DNA of 34,646 nucleotides, taken from assembly GCA_049511715.1 (NCBI GenBank), contig JBEKXU010000033.1, forward strand, positions 1-34,646, given 5' to 3'. Made by a program: the position numbers and the translations under genes. Below the pieces are notes generated by a model. The model searched no databases. It saw nothing but the letters and a program-made list of their open reading frames with translations, and was not told the origin of the DNA. This document shows, piece after piece, positions 27,817 through 34,646 of the stretch (the first letter of the stretch is position 1; every line of letters begins with the position of its first letter). This DNA comes from JBEKHT01 sp049511715. GTDB taxonomy: Bacteria; Chloroflexota; Anaerolineae; Anaerolineales; RBG-16-64-43.

Positions 27817-27948
27817 CTACCCCCGCACCAGGACGTAAATCAGGCTGGCCACCAGCGCCAGCAGAATCAACCCAAGAAAGATCAGGACGGCGGGCACAGC
27901 CTTGCCCCATAGGCTTCGCCGGCCGGCCGACCGCCTGGCGGGATTCAT
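27817..27948 (-). CDS. Small single-helix membrane protein, 43 residues
   Basis: A short reading frame: an Arg-rich N-terminus (MNPARRSAGRRSLWGKAV) followed by one hydrophobic helix (PAVLIFLGLILLALVASLIY) and VLVRG. The positive residues before the helix predict N-in topology. GGGAGGG lies 8 nt before the ATG. The ATG overlaps the TGA of an upstream frame in the ATGA arrangement, and the seven-helix membrane protein gene follows 58 bp later. The combination of Shine-Dalgarno, start overlap and clean helix makes it a likely real gene. Function unknown. Confidence 0.65.
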   Translation of the reverse strand: MNPARRSAGRRSLWGKAVPAVLIFLGLILLALVASLIYVLVRG

Positions 27949-28374
27949 CCCTGACCCTCCCGGGCAGCCACAAAATGACGCCGCGCGGTTGCCCACGGCC
28001 CCAGCGCGCCGTCCAGCATAAGGTCCCCGAACTGCGGGAAAGCCCTCAATCCTTCCTCTAGCGTCGGCCCGAAGTCATTCAGGAGCTGGGCACAGGGCCA
28101 GTCCGAGGCGAATGGATCGGCCCATCCCTCCGGCCCGAACGCCTTCCGGGCAGTGGGCCAGTGCCATGATGGCCGGCGGCCCCAGTTCGCGCAGCGTTCT
28201 TCGCCCGCCTCGCCGGCATGGCGGCGCCCTGCCTCTCGTTCCCATTGTCCCCTGGGCAGATTGGATTTCCTCAAGGTGGAAGCCCGACTCCCATACCTCG
28301 CGGCCCTTATCCATCAGCCATGGGCGCCCGAGGGCCCGCCAGGCCGAAGTTCCCTGCGGCGAGGGCGCCCGCAA
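27945..28374 (-). pseudogene. Possible decayed or frameshifted gene upstream of the small membrane protein
   Basis: The frame ending at 27945 (start possible at 28274) has a protein-like C-terminal half: FGPEGWADPFASDWPCAQLL, then NDFGPTLEEGLRAFPQFGDL. Its first part is Arg/Trp-rich and unnatural. Another minus-strand frame upstream reads MDKGREVWESGFHLEEIQSA and ends with LRELGPPAIMALAHCPEGV, which joins sensibly to the first frame if a frameshift lies around 28140-28200. I infer one original protein of roughly 120-140 residues broken by an indel, or a sequencing error. No family is recognised. Confidence 0.4.
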
Positions 28375-28502
28375 CCCTCAAGACATATTGGATTCGTACC
28401 CCAGGGCGGGCTCAGGGTCAAGACGGCCCTGCCAAGGAGGAATCCCTCACGGGGATTCCGGAGGCCCCTCAAGAATCGGGCTGTCGCAACCAGCATCCCG
28501 AA
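28375..28502. other. Short non-coding stretch with a perfect hairpin
   Basis: GGAATCCC pairs with GGGATTCC around 28439-28459 (8 bp, 5-nt loop). No gene or promoter is evident. Together with the neighbouring terminator stem it gives a structured 170-bp segment between the HU-like gene and the decayed gene. Confidence 0.35.
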
Positions 28503-28541
28503 TCAAAAGGCCAGGCCGGGTTGAGGCTCCGGTCTGGCCTT
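28503..28541 (-). terminator. Terminator of the HU-like gene
   Basis: AAGGCCAG at 28507-28514 pairs with CTGGCCTT at 28534-28541, with an additional inner CCGG/CCGG pairing. On the minus strand the stem is followed directly by TTTTGATT. It is about 100 bp after the stop codon of the HU-like gene. Confidence 0.6.
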
Positions 28542-28638
28542 GCTCTCCTTTTTCGGGCCGGCCAAAGAGTACTTCACCCAGCGCCCTCAGGGTGCCAGGA
28601 TTCCGGCCGTTTGGAGATCCGGCTCAGGACCCAGGCGG

Positions 28639-28938
28639 CTAGATGGAATCCTTGAGCGCCTTGACCGCCGCGGCTTTCACCACCCGCCGCTCCGGCTTGG
28701 CCTTGATGATGATCTTCTGCTTGGTGAATGGGTTGATGCCTTCCCTTTCCGCGGTGGCCGGGCGTACCGCGACTTTCGCCCGGAAAAGCCCCGGAACTGT
28801 CACCTCACCCTTGTGCTTAAGCTCGGTTTTTACCAGGGACTCAATGGCCTCCAAATAAGAGGTGGTTTCTTTCTTGGTCAGCCCGGTTGCCTCCGAAAGT
28901 TTGGAGATAAACTCGGCCTTGCTAAGTCCTTTCGCCAT
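28639..28938 (-). CDS. HU-family DNA-binding protein (variant)
   Basis: A 99-residue HU/IHF-type protein: the dimerising helical part MAKGLSKAEFISKLSEATGL ... KKETTSYLEAIESLV, then VTVPGLFRAKVAVRPATAER and the arm EGINPFTKQKIIIKAK. In standard HU the arm tip is GRNPQTGE; here it is EGINPFTKQ, and the C-terminal part ends KAKPERRVVKAAAVKALKDSI. This is a divergent HU subtype. AAAGGAG lies about 9 nt before the ATG. It should bind and bend DNA as a dimer in the nucleoid. A terminator follows. Confidence 0.9.
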   Translation of the reverse strand: MAKGLSKAEFISKLSEATGLTKKETTSYLEAIESLVKTELKHKGEVTVPGLFRAKVAVRPATAEREGINPFTKQKIIIKAKPERRVVKAAAVKALKDSI

Positions 28939-29133
28939 TTTTCACGTGCTCCTTTCTGAGGGTCTGGGAGGATGCCTGCAAAGTGCGTTCCGGTACAACT
29001 CTACACGATTTTGGCTGATTTCGCCACCATCTGCCGGTTTGACAGAATTCTTGCAAGGCCGTCCTTCTGACTCTATTCCTGATGCGGAAATTGCTCAGGA
29101 TATGGCCCCAGGCACCGGACCGGGCCGAGGAGC

Positions 29134-29161
29134 TTGTGGCTCAGGCTGCAGCGAGTAGAAT
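29134..29161 (+). promoter_or_regulatory. Promoter of holB, predicted leaderless
   Basis: TTGTGG at 29134-29139, 16-bp spacer, TAGAAT at 29156-29161. The -10 box ends exactly 7 nt before the ATG at 29169 and no ribosome binding site is present. Confidence 0.5.
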
Positions 29162-29168
29162 CTCCTCC

Positions 29169-30170
29169 ATGACCTGGAAGGTTGTCGGACACGAATGGGC
29201 CGTTGAAGCGCTGAGGAAGGACGCGGCAACGGGGGCTCCAGCCCATGCGTATCTTTTCCTCGGTCCTCCCGGAATCGGGAAGCGCACGTTGGCCATGGCC
29301 TTCGCTCAGGCCTTGAACTGCCTCCACCCGCCGACGCCGGGGGAATCCTGCGGAGCCTGCCGTTCCTGCCGGGGCCTCCGCGACCAGACTCACCCCGATC
29401 TGCATCGGCTTCAGTCTCCGCGGCCGAACGAAGCCATCCGGGTCGAAGCGGCCCGGGACTTGATCCACGCCTTGTCTCTGCGTCCTCGGGAAGCCCGCTT
29501 CAAGATTGCCCTGCTCCTCAACTTTCAGCTCGCCACCTCCAGCGCAGCCAATGCCCTCCTGAAGACTCTCGAGGAGCCGGCGCCGGATGTTGTGCTCCTG
29601 CTCACCGCGCCCAGCGCCGAAGAATTGCTGCCGACCATTGTGTCCCGCTGCCGGCTGTTTCACCTGCGGCCGATCCCGACCTCAACGGTCGCCTCCGCCT
29701 TGCGAGGGCAATGGGGCTTGCCCCCAGAGCAGGCGGAACTCTGGGCGCGCCTTTCCTGCGGCCGCCTGGGGTGGGCCGTGAGTCAGATCCAGGACCCGCA
29801 GGCGACGGCGCTCCGCGCGCAACGATCGCAGGAGTGGGCCCGCATCCCTGGCCAGAGCCGCCGCGAGCGCTTCGCCCTGGCCGAGGAACTCTCCGCAGAC
29901 AAGGACCGGACGGCCAAGGAGCGGATCGTCCAGGCCCTCGACCTTTGGGCGAGCCTGACGCGCGATCTTCTGCTCTGCCTCTCGGCCCCGGACCTGCCGG
30001 TGGCCAATCTGGACTACGAGGAAGAAATCCGAGGGCTCGCTGGGCGGGTTTCCTTGGACCAGAGTGAGGTGTGGCTGCAGGCGCTGCTCGAGGCCCAACG
30101 TCAGATCGAGCACAACGTCAGCCCTCGTCTGGCGGTCGAGATCAGCTTGCTGTCGGCCCCGCGCGCCTGA
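29169..30170 (+). CDS. holB: DNA polymerase III delta' subunit
   Basis: The clamp-loader delta' subunit. From ATG 29169 the protein has 333 residues and starts with the typical MTWKVVGHEWAVEALRK; the longer frame to 29082 adds an unusual N-terminus. P-loop-like LGPPGIGKRTLA at 31-42, the zinc-binding cysteines Cys51, Cys61, Cys64 and Cys67 (CGACRSC), the sensor region SAANALLKTLEEPAPDVVLLL, and the SRC motif in VSRCRLF. The P-loop here is complete (GIGKRT), so ATP binding is possible, unlike in the E. coli protein. The C-terminal collar domain follows. It converges with the spoVS gene after 35 bp. Confidence 0.94.
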   Translation: MTWKVVGHEWAVEALRKDAATGAPAHAYLFLGPPGIGKRTLAMAFAQALNCLHPPTPGESCGACRSCRGLRDQTHPDLHRLQSPRPNEAIRVEAARDLIHALSLRPREARFKIALLLNFQLATSSAANALLKTLEEPAPDVVLLLTAPSAEELLPTIVSRCRLFHLRPIPTSTVASALRGQWGLPPEQAELWARLSCGRLGWAVSQIQDPQATALRAQRSQEWARIPGQSRRERFALAEELSADKDRTAKERIVQALDLWASLTRDLLLCLSAPDLPVANLDYEEEIRGLAGRVSLDQSEVWLQALLEAQRQIEHNVSPRLAVEISLLSAPRA

Positions 30171-30205
30171 GGTCTCTTTTCTCCCGGCGAGCGGGGCGCC
30201 GACGT

Positions 30206-30466
30206 CTAGCGGGGCTCGACCAGGATGCGGATCGCGGTCCGCTCCTTTCCGTCGATCACTACCTCCGTGAAGGAGGGGATGCAGACCACATCGAGGTTGT
30301 CCCCCTGAAGGTAGCCCCTGGCGATGGCGCACGCCTTGAGCGCCTGATTGACCGCACCGGCACCAATGGCCTGGACCTCAGCATGCTTCTGTTCCCGGAT
30401 GACCCCGGCGATTGCCCCTGCCACCGCGGTTGTGCGCGACTGGGCTGAGACCTTGATGATGTCCAT
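30206..30466 (-). CDS. spoVS: SpoVS-family protein
   Basis: An 86-residue protein that aligns by eye across its whole length with Bacillus SpoVS: MDIIKVSAQSRTTAVAGAIA, then EVQAIGAGAVNQALKACAIA, VVCIPSFTEVVIDGKERTAI and the ending RILVEPR. The start is the ATG at 30466, where family members begin; a longer frame adds ten residues. GGAGAG lies about 11 nt upstream. In Bacillus SpoVS affects coat assembly and cell division; homologues are widespread in non-sporulating bacteria, including Chloroflexota, with an Alba-like nucleic-acid-binding fold. The role here is unknown. The gene stands alone on the minus strand. Confidence 0.92.
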   Translation of the reverse strand: MDIIKVSAQSRTTAVAGAIAGVIREQKHAEVQAIGAGAVNQALKACAIARGYLQGDNLDVVCIPSFTEVVIDGKERTAIRILVEPR

Positions 30467-30811
30467 GATGGCTTTCTCTCCGAACACTAGCAACAAGGAC
30501 CTTGTCCTTCCCGACTACCCACCAACAAAAATCAACCCCACCGGAATCATCATAATCGATCCCGGCGGCCCTCACTCATCTGCCTCCAATCCATATCTTT
30601 TCCCCCGGACTCCTTGGGCCGCCTCAGGCCAAAGCCGACCCGGCTGGCTCGAGAAGATCCCTCGGGACCACGGGTCCCTCGCAACCCGCTGCCGCCTAGC
30701 CGCTGGTCGAGCTGAGATTGCCTGGGGACAATCGGTGTTAGCATCGAAGCGGTGCCCTCGGCCGATGGCTCGCGACGCGGCTCTTGCGGGCAAGCAGAAA
30801 GGAAGGCGAGC
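30467..30811. other. 345-bp divergent intergenic region between spoVS and a lipoprotein gene
   Basis: It must hold promoters for both genes. The plus strand has TTGCCT near 30719 and TAGCAT 15 bp later, a weak pair before the lipoprotein gene. A short palindrome ACAAGGACCTTGT lies near 30493-30505 before spoVS. No reading frame here looks protein-like. Confidence 0.4.
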
Positions 30812-31645
30812 ATGCCACAGATGCGGAGCGCTTTGATCCTCGTGGCCCTCCTCTTGGCCGGCCTGGCCTGTAACCTCAGCGCCGGCCCGACACCCCTCCC
30901 ATCTCCCAATGTCGCTTCCCAGGTGGCCAGGCTGCTGACCGCGGTGCCCAGCCTCACTCCTCCCCCCAGCGCGTCGGGGCCCGCCCCGGCCGCCCCCTCC
31001 GCCCAGATCACGCTCACGCCCACCCCCACCCCCACCTTGACCGCGGTGCCCAGCCTCACTCCTCCCCCCAGCGATCCGAGCCAGACCCTGGGAAAGCCGG
31101 ATTGGCAAGACACCTTCCAGGACAGCACCGGTTGGGACCTGTCCGGCGGCAACCCACAGGCCGCGATCAGCGGCGGGAAGCTCGTTCTCAGCGTGCCGGC
31201 GGCCGACCAAAGCGACAGCGATTGGTGGAGGTTGGACACTCCGAAGCTGACCGACTTCTACCTGGAAGGGACCGCCGCGGTCGGACCCTGTCACGGGTTG
31301 GACCGCTACGGGCTGGTCGTTCGGGCGCCCAGCCTGACCCAGGGGTACTTGTTTGGATTTTCTTGCGATGGCCGCTACTCGCTGCGCAAATGGGATGGGA
31401 AAAACTTCACGGCTCTCCGGGATTGGTCCCAAAGCTCGTTCATCCTTTCCGGTCCCGGCCAGACCAATCGGCTGGGGTTCCTCGCCAAGGGCAACCAGCT
31501 CTCGCTGTATGCCAACGGCAATCTGCTCGGCGAAGTGCAGGACAGTTCCTACAGCGGCGGCCGCTTCGGCGTGTTCCTGGCCTCGATCAGCACGCCCAAC
31601 TTCAGCGTGGCCTTCAGCCAGCTTGCCTACTGGAACCTTCCCTGA
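30812..31645 (+). CDS. Secreted lipoprotein with lectin-like beta-sandwich domain (tandem paralogue 1)
   Basis: The ATG at 30812 follows AGGAAGGCGAGC and opens into MPQMRSALILVALLLAGLAC, a lipoprotein signal with lipobox LAGLAC. A roughly 70-residue Thr/Pro/Ser linker contains TAVPSLTPPPS twice, encoded by an exact 36-bp direct repeat. The C-terminal roughly 185 residues (WQDTFQDSTGWDL, GLDRYGLVVRAPSLTQGYLF, SFILSGPGQTNRLGFLAKGN, GGRFGVFLAS, FSQLAYWNLP) fit a concanavalin-A/LamG-like jelly-roll like that of DUF1080 or family 16 glycosidase-like lectins, without catalytic residues I can recognise. Its stop overlaps the next gene start by one base (TGATG). Ligand unknown. Confidence 0.82.
   Translation: MPQMRSALILVALLLAGLACNLSAGPTPLPSPNVASQVARLLTAVPSLTPPPSASGPAPAAPSAQITLTPTPTPTLTAVPSLTPPPSDPSQTLGKPDWQDTFQDSTGWDLSGGNPQAAISGGKLVLSVPAADQSDSDWWRLDTPKLTDFYLEGTAAVGPCHGLDRYGLVVRAPSLTQGYLFGFSCDGRYSLRKWDGKNFTALRDWSQSSFILSGPGQTNRLGFLAKGNQLSLYANGNLLGEVQDSSYSGGRFGVFLASISTPNFSVAFSQLAYWNLP
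30936..31073 (+). repeat. Exact 36-bp direct repeat in the lipoprotein linker
   Basis: The segments 30936-30971 and 31038-31073 are identical (TGACCGCGGTGCCCAGCCTC and onward through CCCCCCAGCG). They are 102 bp apart, a multiple of three, so the reading frame is preserved. The identity at every base indicates recent duplication or gene conversion. Confidence 0.9.
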
Positions 31646-32430
31646 TGCCAAACTTCCTTCGGCCGAGCAGACTTCTCCTGTCTCTGGCGGCCGGCCTTCT
31701 GCTGGCGGCCTGCAGCATCGCGCCCGCCACCTCGACCCCCGCGCCCGAGCCGACCCCGGTCACGGCGCCAAGCATTCCGCTGCAGGCCCTCCTTCCGACC
31801 CTGGCCGCGACCGCCACAGCCACCTCGACCTCGACCCCCTCCCCGACCGCAACGCCCGCTCTCCCTTCCGACCTCGGAACTCTGCTGCTCAAGGAATCCT
31901 TTGGGGGGAATTCGGGAAACTGGGGTGTGGCCAACGGCGCGTCCGGGGCCATTTCCTTGTTCGAGGACAGCCTGGTCATCGGCCTCCGGCAGCCCCAGAC
32001 CTCGCTGGTTTCCCTTTATGCCCAGCCGGTCCCTTCCAACCTTTACCTGCAGGCGATGGTGGACACCTCGCTGTGCGACGCCGCCAAGAATGAATTCGGA
32101 TTCGTCTTCCGCGCCTCCCCGTTGTACCAGTATCGGGCGGCCTTCACCTGTGACGGTGAGTTGAGATTCGAGCGCTACCATGGCCGGGAGCTGGAGGGGG
32201 CCAGTGGTTGGCAGTCTACTCAGTCCCTCCTGACCGGAGCTCCCGCCCAGAACCAGATCGGCCTGCGCGTTTCCGGCGCTCGATTCAGCTTCTACGCCAA
32301 CAACCAGATGACCTTCTCCTACGTGGACACCCTCCTGACCAGCGGGCAGGTCGGGTTGTTTGCTGGCACGGCCCAGAGCAGCCTGCTGACGGTTGCCTTC
32401 AAGGATTTTGAGCTGTGGCGATTGCCGTGA
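31645..32430 (+). CDS. Secreted lipoprotein with lectin-like domain (tandem paralogue 2)
   Basis: A 261-residue protein starting MPNFLRPSRLLLSLAAGLLL with lipobox AAC (Cys near residue 23), a Thr/Pro/Ser linker to about residue 75, then a jelly-roll domain related to the preceding gene product: LLLKESFGGNSGNWGVANG, EFGFVFRASPLYQYRAAFTC, LLTGAPAQNQIGLRVSG, SGQVGLFAGT and FKDFELWRLP. The two cysteines in DTSLCDAAK and AAFTCDGELR match positions of the cysteines in the first paralogue (VGPCHGL and FSCDGRY), so a conserved disulfide is likely. The ATG overlaps the previous stop (TGATG), showing coupling. Both proteins probably act at the cell surface. Confidence 0.82.
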   Translation: MPNFLRPSRLLLSLAAGLLLAACSIAPATSTPAPEPTPVTAPSIPLQALLPTLAATATATSTSTPSPTATPALPSDLGTLLLKESFGGNSGNWGVANGASGAISLFEDSLVIGLRQPQTSLVSLYAQPVPSNLYLQAMVDTSLCDAAKNEFGFVFRASPLYQYRAAFTCDGELRFERYHGRELEGASGWQSTQSLLTGAPAQNQIGLRVSGARFSFYANNQMTFSYVDTLLTSGQVGLFAGTAQSSLLTVAFKDFELWRLP

Positions 32431-32475
32431 CAGAGAGGTGCGCCCGAGGCCGGCCGGGACGGAGGGACTTGCAGG

Positions 32476-32736
32476 TTATGCCCGCCCCTGCGTTTGGAGC
32501 ATGGTGCGGAGCTGAACTTTGCGGGTGGCTCCGGTCTTGGCCAAGATGTGGCGGACGTGGGTCTTCACGGTCTCGGGCGAGAGAAAAAGCCGCTGAGCGA
32601 TCTGGCGATTGGACTGTCCGGCCAGGATCAGGTCCAGCACTTCCCGTTCCCGGATGGTCAGTTTGCCAAGGATCGCGGGCGCGGGATCCTGCGCGATCCG
32701 CAAGGGGCTGCCCAAAGCGGCCGAAACCTGCGCCAT
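32476..32736 (-). CDS. Single-domain LuxR-type (GerE) DNA-binding regulator
   Basis: An 86-residue protein consisting essentially of a LuxR/GerE helix-turn-helix: LTIREREVLDLILAGQSNRQ, then IAQRLFLSPETVKTHVRHIL, and AKTGATRKVQLRTML. The four helices and the conserved TxREREVL and SPETVKTHV motifs are intact. There is no receiver or ligand domain, so it is a LuxR solo; control must be by expression level or partner proteins. GGGGAGG lies 5 nt before the ATG. It is expressed from a perfect-consensus promoter with a palindromic operator in its spacer. Confidence 0.92.
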   Translation of the reverse strand: MAQVSAALGSPLRIAQDPAPAILGKLTIREREVLDLILAGQSNRQIAQRLFLSPETVKTHVRHILAKTGATRKVQLRTMLQTQGRA

Positions 32737-32786
32737 GGTTCCTCCCCTGCCCCGCGGGGTGATGAACCTGCAGGGGCAGTGAGGTG

Positions 32787-32816
32787 ATTATATAGAACGC
32801 CCGTTCTATTTGTCAA
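32787..32816 (-). promoter_or_regulatory. Consensus promoter of the LuxR solo with a LexA-box-like palindrome in the spacer
   Basis: On the minus strand: TTGACA (32816-32811), 18-bp spacer, TATAAT (32792-32787); both boxes are perfect. The spacer is filled by ATAGAACGGGCGTTCTAT, two perfect 8-bp arms around 2 bp. Its core GAACGGGCGTTC fits the Gram-positive LexA/DinR consensus CGAACRNRYGTTCG at 12 of 14 positions; only the outermost C and G differ. Binding there would block RNA polymerase. The leader is about 43 nt. Confidence 0.75.
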
Positions 32817-33229
32817 GCCCCAGCGCGAAGACGCCTCTCTCATAATCCATTCGGCTCTGCGAAGATCTCAGATCCCGGCGGGTTTTTCAGCGCAGCCACA
32901 AGCAAGTCCTCGCAGGACATCCATTCCGATGGCACTGCCATGTGCCTCCCGACCGGGAGGACAGACGGGTTGCCAAACGCTTCCCCGATCAGGTTCTGTC
33001 ACCTCCCCTGGCGGAATGTGGGGCCGGGAGGGTGAAGCGCTGCTGCGTTCATGCCATCGCAGGCGACAGGCTGCCGACGTTTCACCCTGCGCCGCAAGCC
33101 TGGCGAAGAACCCGCGGTAGGAGGGCGGCGGCGAATGCGAGCCGAGGTTGGAAGCAAAGGGAGACTTGCGGAAAAGCTCGAACCGGATCTTCTGCTGCCA
33201 TCCGCCGACCAGCCGGGCCTTCCGCGAGA
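32817..33229. other. 413-bp region without a recognisable gene
   Basis: The reading frames here are Arg/Pro/Ser-rich shadow-like frames. A small hairpin (CTCCC GACC GGGAG) lies near 32946-32959. The region separates the LuxR solo promoter from the 3' end of the truncated membrane protein gene. I see no tRNA, repeat array or transposase motif. Confidence 0.45.
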
Positions 33230-34646
33230 CTAGGGACATCCCTCGACGGTTAAAGGAGGGGCTTTGATCACGGCCAGAACGACTCCCTCCCGCACGATGG
33301 TCTTCGCCGGGGGGATCGAACGACACACATCTTCATCTCCGTGGAGCACGACAAAATCATAATGGAGGTTGGGCTTTAGGCCCGACAGCGACGAGATATT
33401 CAAATCCGGCCGGGCATAATCCTTGAAGACGGGAACCGGGTCAGAGACCGCAATGGTGGCGTCGGCCGGGGCTATCCGGTTCACGTACTGGGCCGCCTCA
33501 CGATACGAAGTGCTCCAGTAATCTGATTCGAAGCGGCCGGAGGCCCCCGTCACACCCCCGACAAAACTGTTGTAGTAGATATACTGGTACGGCTGAAGGG
33601 TTACATTGGCATAAAGACCGGGAAGAATCGCCAGCGCCAGCACGAGAGCTTTGAGGAAGTCCCTCTTGATCCTGGAGAATAGCGCCTCGAGGGCTATTCC
33701 CCCCATGATAAAGACGGGAGGCACGAGGAACAACTCCTGGCGGAAGTTGTCATAGACCACGCTCTTGTCGAGGATGATGGCCGCCAAAGGAACGACAAAC
33801 CACAGGATGGTGAGGGCGAAGGGTTCCCGCTGGTAGCCCCGGAGGAAATTCCAAGCCGAAAGCACCAAGCCGAAGAAGAACAGGACGGGCACGACCTCCG
33901 TAAGCTGGATCGCCATCAGAGCCGGCAAAACGTACCCCGGCACTTGGGTTGCGGGATACATGACTCCCGCGAAGATGAGGGGCCCAGGATAGGGATAATG
34001 AGACATCAGGGTGGCGCTGGCAATGAGGCGCTGGACCGCATCGCCCCAGAGATAAGGCCAGGTGAGGTAGCAGATGAGCAGGGCGCTGAGGGTGTAGGGG
34101 ACGATAAGAAGAAGAGCCTTCCTCCAGGATTTGTAGAACGCATAGATCAGCACGATCACGCCGGCGTACGGCCCGGCCACGCGGATGGAAGTGGTGAAAC
34201 CGAGCAGACATCCGGCGCCGAGCACCCAGGGGTTGAGGAAGACTTGGCCAGGACCGCGGCGGGATGAGGTTCGGCCCGACCTCGCCCGTTTACGGGAATA
34301 CCACAGGAAGATCCAGGCCAGGGCGCCGATGACGAAACCGGCGATGACATAAGGGATTTCCACCCGCAGGAGGATCGCCTGGGCTTTGTGGACGTAGCTG
34401 GTCACCGGCAGCTGGGAGGAATTCCTGGCCAGGCGGGAGAACCAGGAACCCAGCAGGCTGGTCTTATCGGCTTGATAGAAGATGATCACCCCGTCGGAGA
34501 CCATTCGGCTGAGGCCGCCCACGCCCAGGAAAAGCAAAGAGTCGAGAAAGAGGACAGTATAGGCAATGGTGATCTTCCTCAGCGAAGAGGGCGGAGGTTC
34601 GCCTTGTTCCTGCCGCGGGAGGTTGGATCCTGCCTCCGATCCTTCC
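33230..34646 (-). CDS. Multi-pass membrane protein resembling family 39 glycosyltransferases (5' end outside the window)
   Basis: The frame is open from the window edge, reading SNLPRQEQGEPPP then ITIAYTVLFLDSLLFLGVGG, so the true start lies beyond 34646; the internal TTG at 34537 is not a credible start. At least eight to nine membrane helices (VIAGFVIGALAWIFLWY, YAGVIVLIYAFYKSW, ALLLIVPYTLSALLICYLTW, VVPVLFFFGLVLSAWNFL, ALTILWFVVPLAAIILD, ALVLALAILPGLYANVTL) precede a soluble C-terminal domain of about 100 residues with YYNSFVGGVTGASGRFESDY and YREAAQYVNRIAP. The YYNxFVGG...FExDYWxxSYREA pattern is typical of PMT/ArnT-like (GT39/GT83) membrane glycosyltransferases, which use polyprenyl-linked sugars. 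The catalytic Asp near the N-terminus is outside the window. Confidence 0.75.
   Translation of the reverse strand, partial: EGSEAGSNLPRQEQGEPPPSSLRKITIAYTVLFLDSLLFLGVGGLSRMVSDGVIIFYQADKTSLLGSWFSRLARNSSQLPVTSYVHKAQAILLRVEIPYVIAGFVIGALAWIFLWYSRKRARSGRTSSRRGPGQVFLNPWVLGAGCLLGFTTSIRVAGPYAGVIVLIYAFYKSWRKALLLIVPYTLSALLICYLTWPYLWGDAVQRLIASATLMSHYPYPGPLIFAGVMYPATQVPGYVLPALMAIQLTEVVPVLFFFGLVLSAWNFLRGYQREPFALTILWFVVPLAAIILDKSVVYDNFRQELFLVPPVFIMGGIALEALFSRIKRDFLKALVLALAILPGLYANVTLQPYQYIYYNSFVGGVTGASGRFESDYWSTSYREAAQYVNRIAPADATIAVSDPVPVFKDYARPDLNISSLSGLKPNLHYDFVVLHGDEDVCRSIPPAKTIVREGVVLAVIKAPPLTVEGCP

Noticed and set aside
28439..28541. Cluster of hairpins as a new structured RNA
   Set aside because: One stem is adequately explained as the HU-like gene terminator and the other is a short isolated hairpin; no further support.
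30936..31073. Two-copy repeat as a CRISPR fragment
   Set aside because: Both copies lie in frame inside a lipoprotein linker and there are only two of them.

Overview
The window is GC-rich, densely coded chromosomal DNA that looks like the phylum Chloroflexota, probably an Anaerolineae-like lineage. The clues are four secreted lipoproteins with long Thr/Pro/Ser linkers after the lipobox, an NBR1-type Ig domain lipoprotein, an FMN-riboswitch-controlled RibXY-type riboflavin importer, a SpoVS homologue, ClpC, and an ABC ATPase with an AAA-associated C-terminal domain. No outer-membrane assembly gene is visible. The assignment is inferred from gene content only.

Left part (1-9.0 kb): the edge carries the start of an insertion-sequence transposase with its terminal repeats, then a lipoprotein. 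A long minus-strand run follows. In transcription order it holds a DNA methyltransferase, two overlapping deoxynucleoside kinases, a GAF-GAF-GAF-PAS histidine kinase, a metallo-beta-lactamase-fold protein that has lost its metal ligands, and a type II-like L-asparaginase.

Middle part (9.0-18.4 kb): on the plus strand are a stand-alone cyclic-nucleotide-binding-fold protein, a NifU C-terminal-domain protein, and a membrane Ser/Thr kinase with an extracellular TolB-like propeller. Next comes an FMN riboswitch with an intrinsic terminator, followed by permease, lipoprotein and ATPase genes of a predicted flavin importer. A tRNA-Arg separates this from a convergent second ABC module (fused double permease plus ATPase) that has no binding protein of its own.

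Right part (18.4-34.6 kb): a frameshifted IS30-family relic is followed by an NBR1-Ig lipoprotein divergent from xpt-guaA (purine salvage to GMP), then clpC. The DNA polymerase III clamp-loader genes holA and holB lie either side of a seven-helix membrane protein, a tiny membrane protein and an HU-like protein. SpoVS, two tandem paralogous lipoproteins, a LuxR-type solo regulator under a palindrome-controlled promoter, and a truncated glycosyltransferase-like membrane protein complete the window.

The most unusual signals are: three genes (the Ser/Thr kinase, holA, holB) whose -10 box ends exactly 7 nt before the start codon, suggesting leaderless mRNAs; a LexA-box-like palindrome filling the spacer of a consensus promoter; the degenerate MBL protein; the orphan ABC module beside the riboflavin importer; and an unlisted 43-residue membrane protein overlapping a decayed gene by ATGA. 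No CRISPR array, rRNA or convincing new defence system was found.
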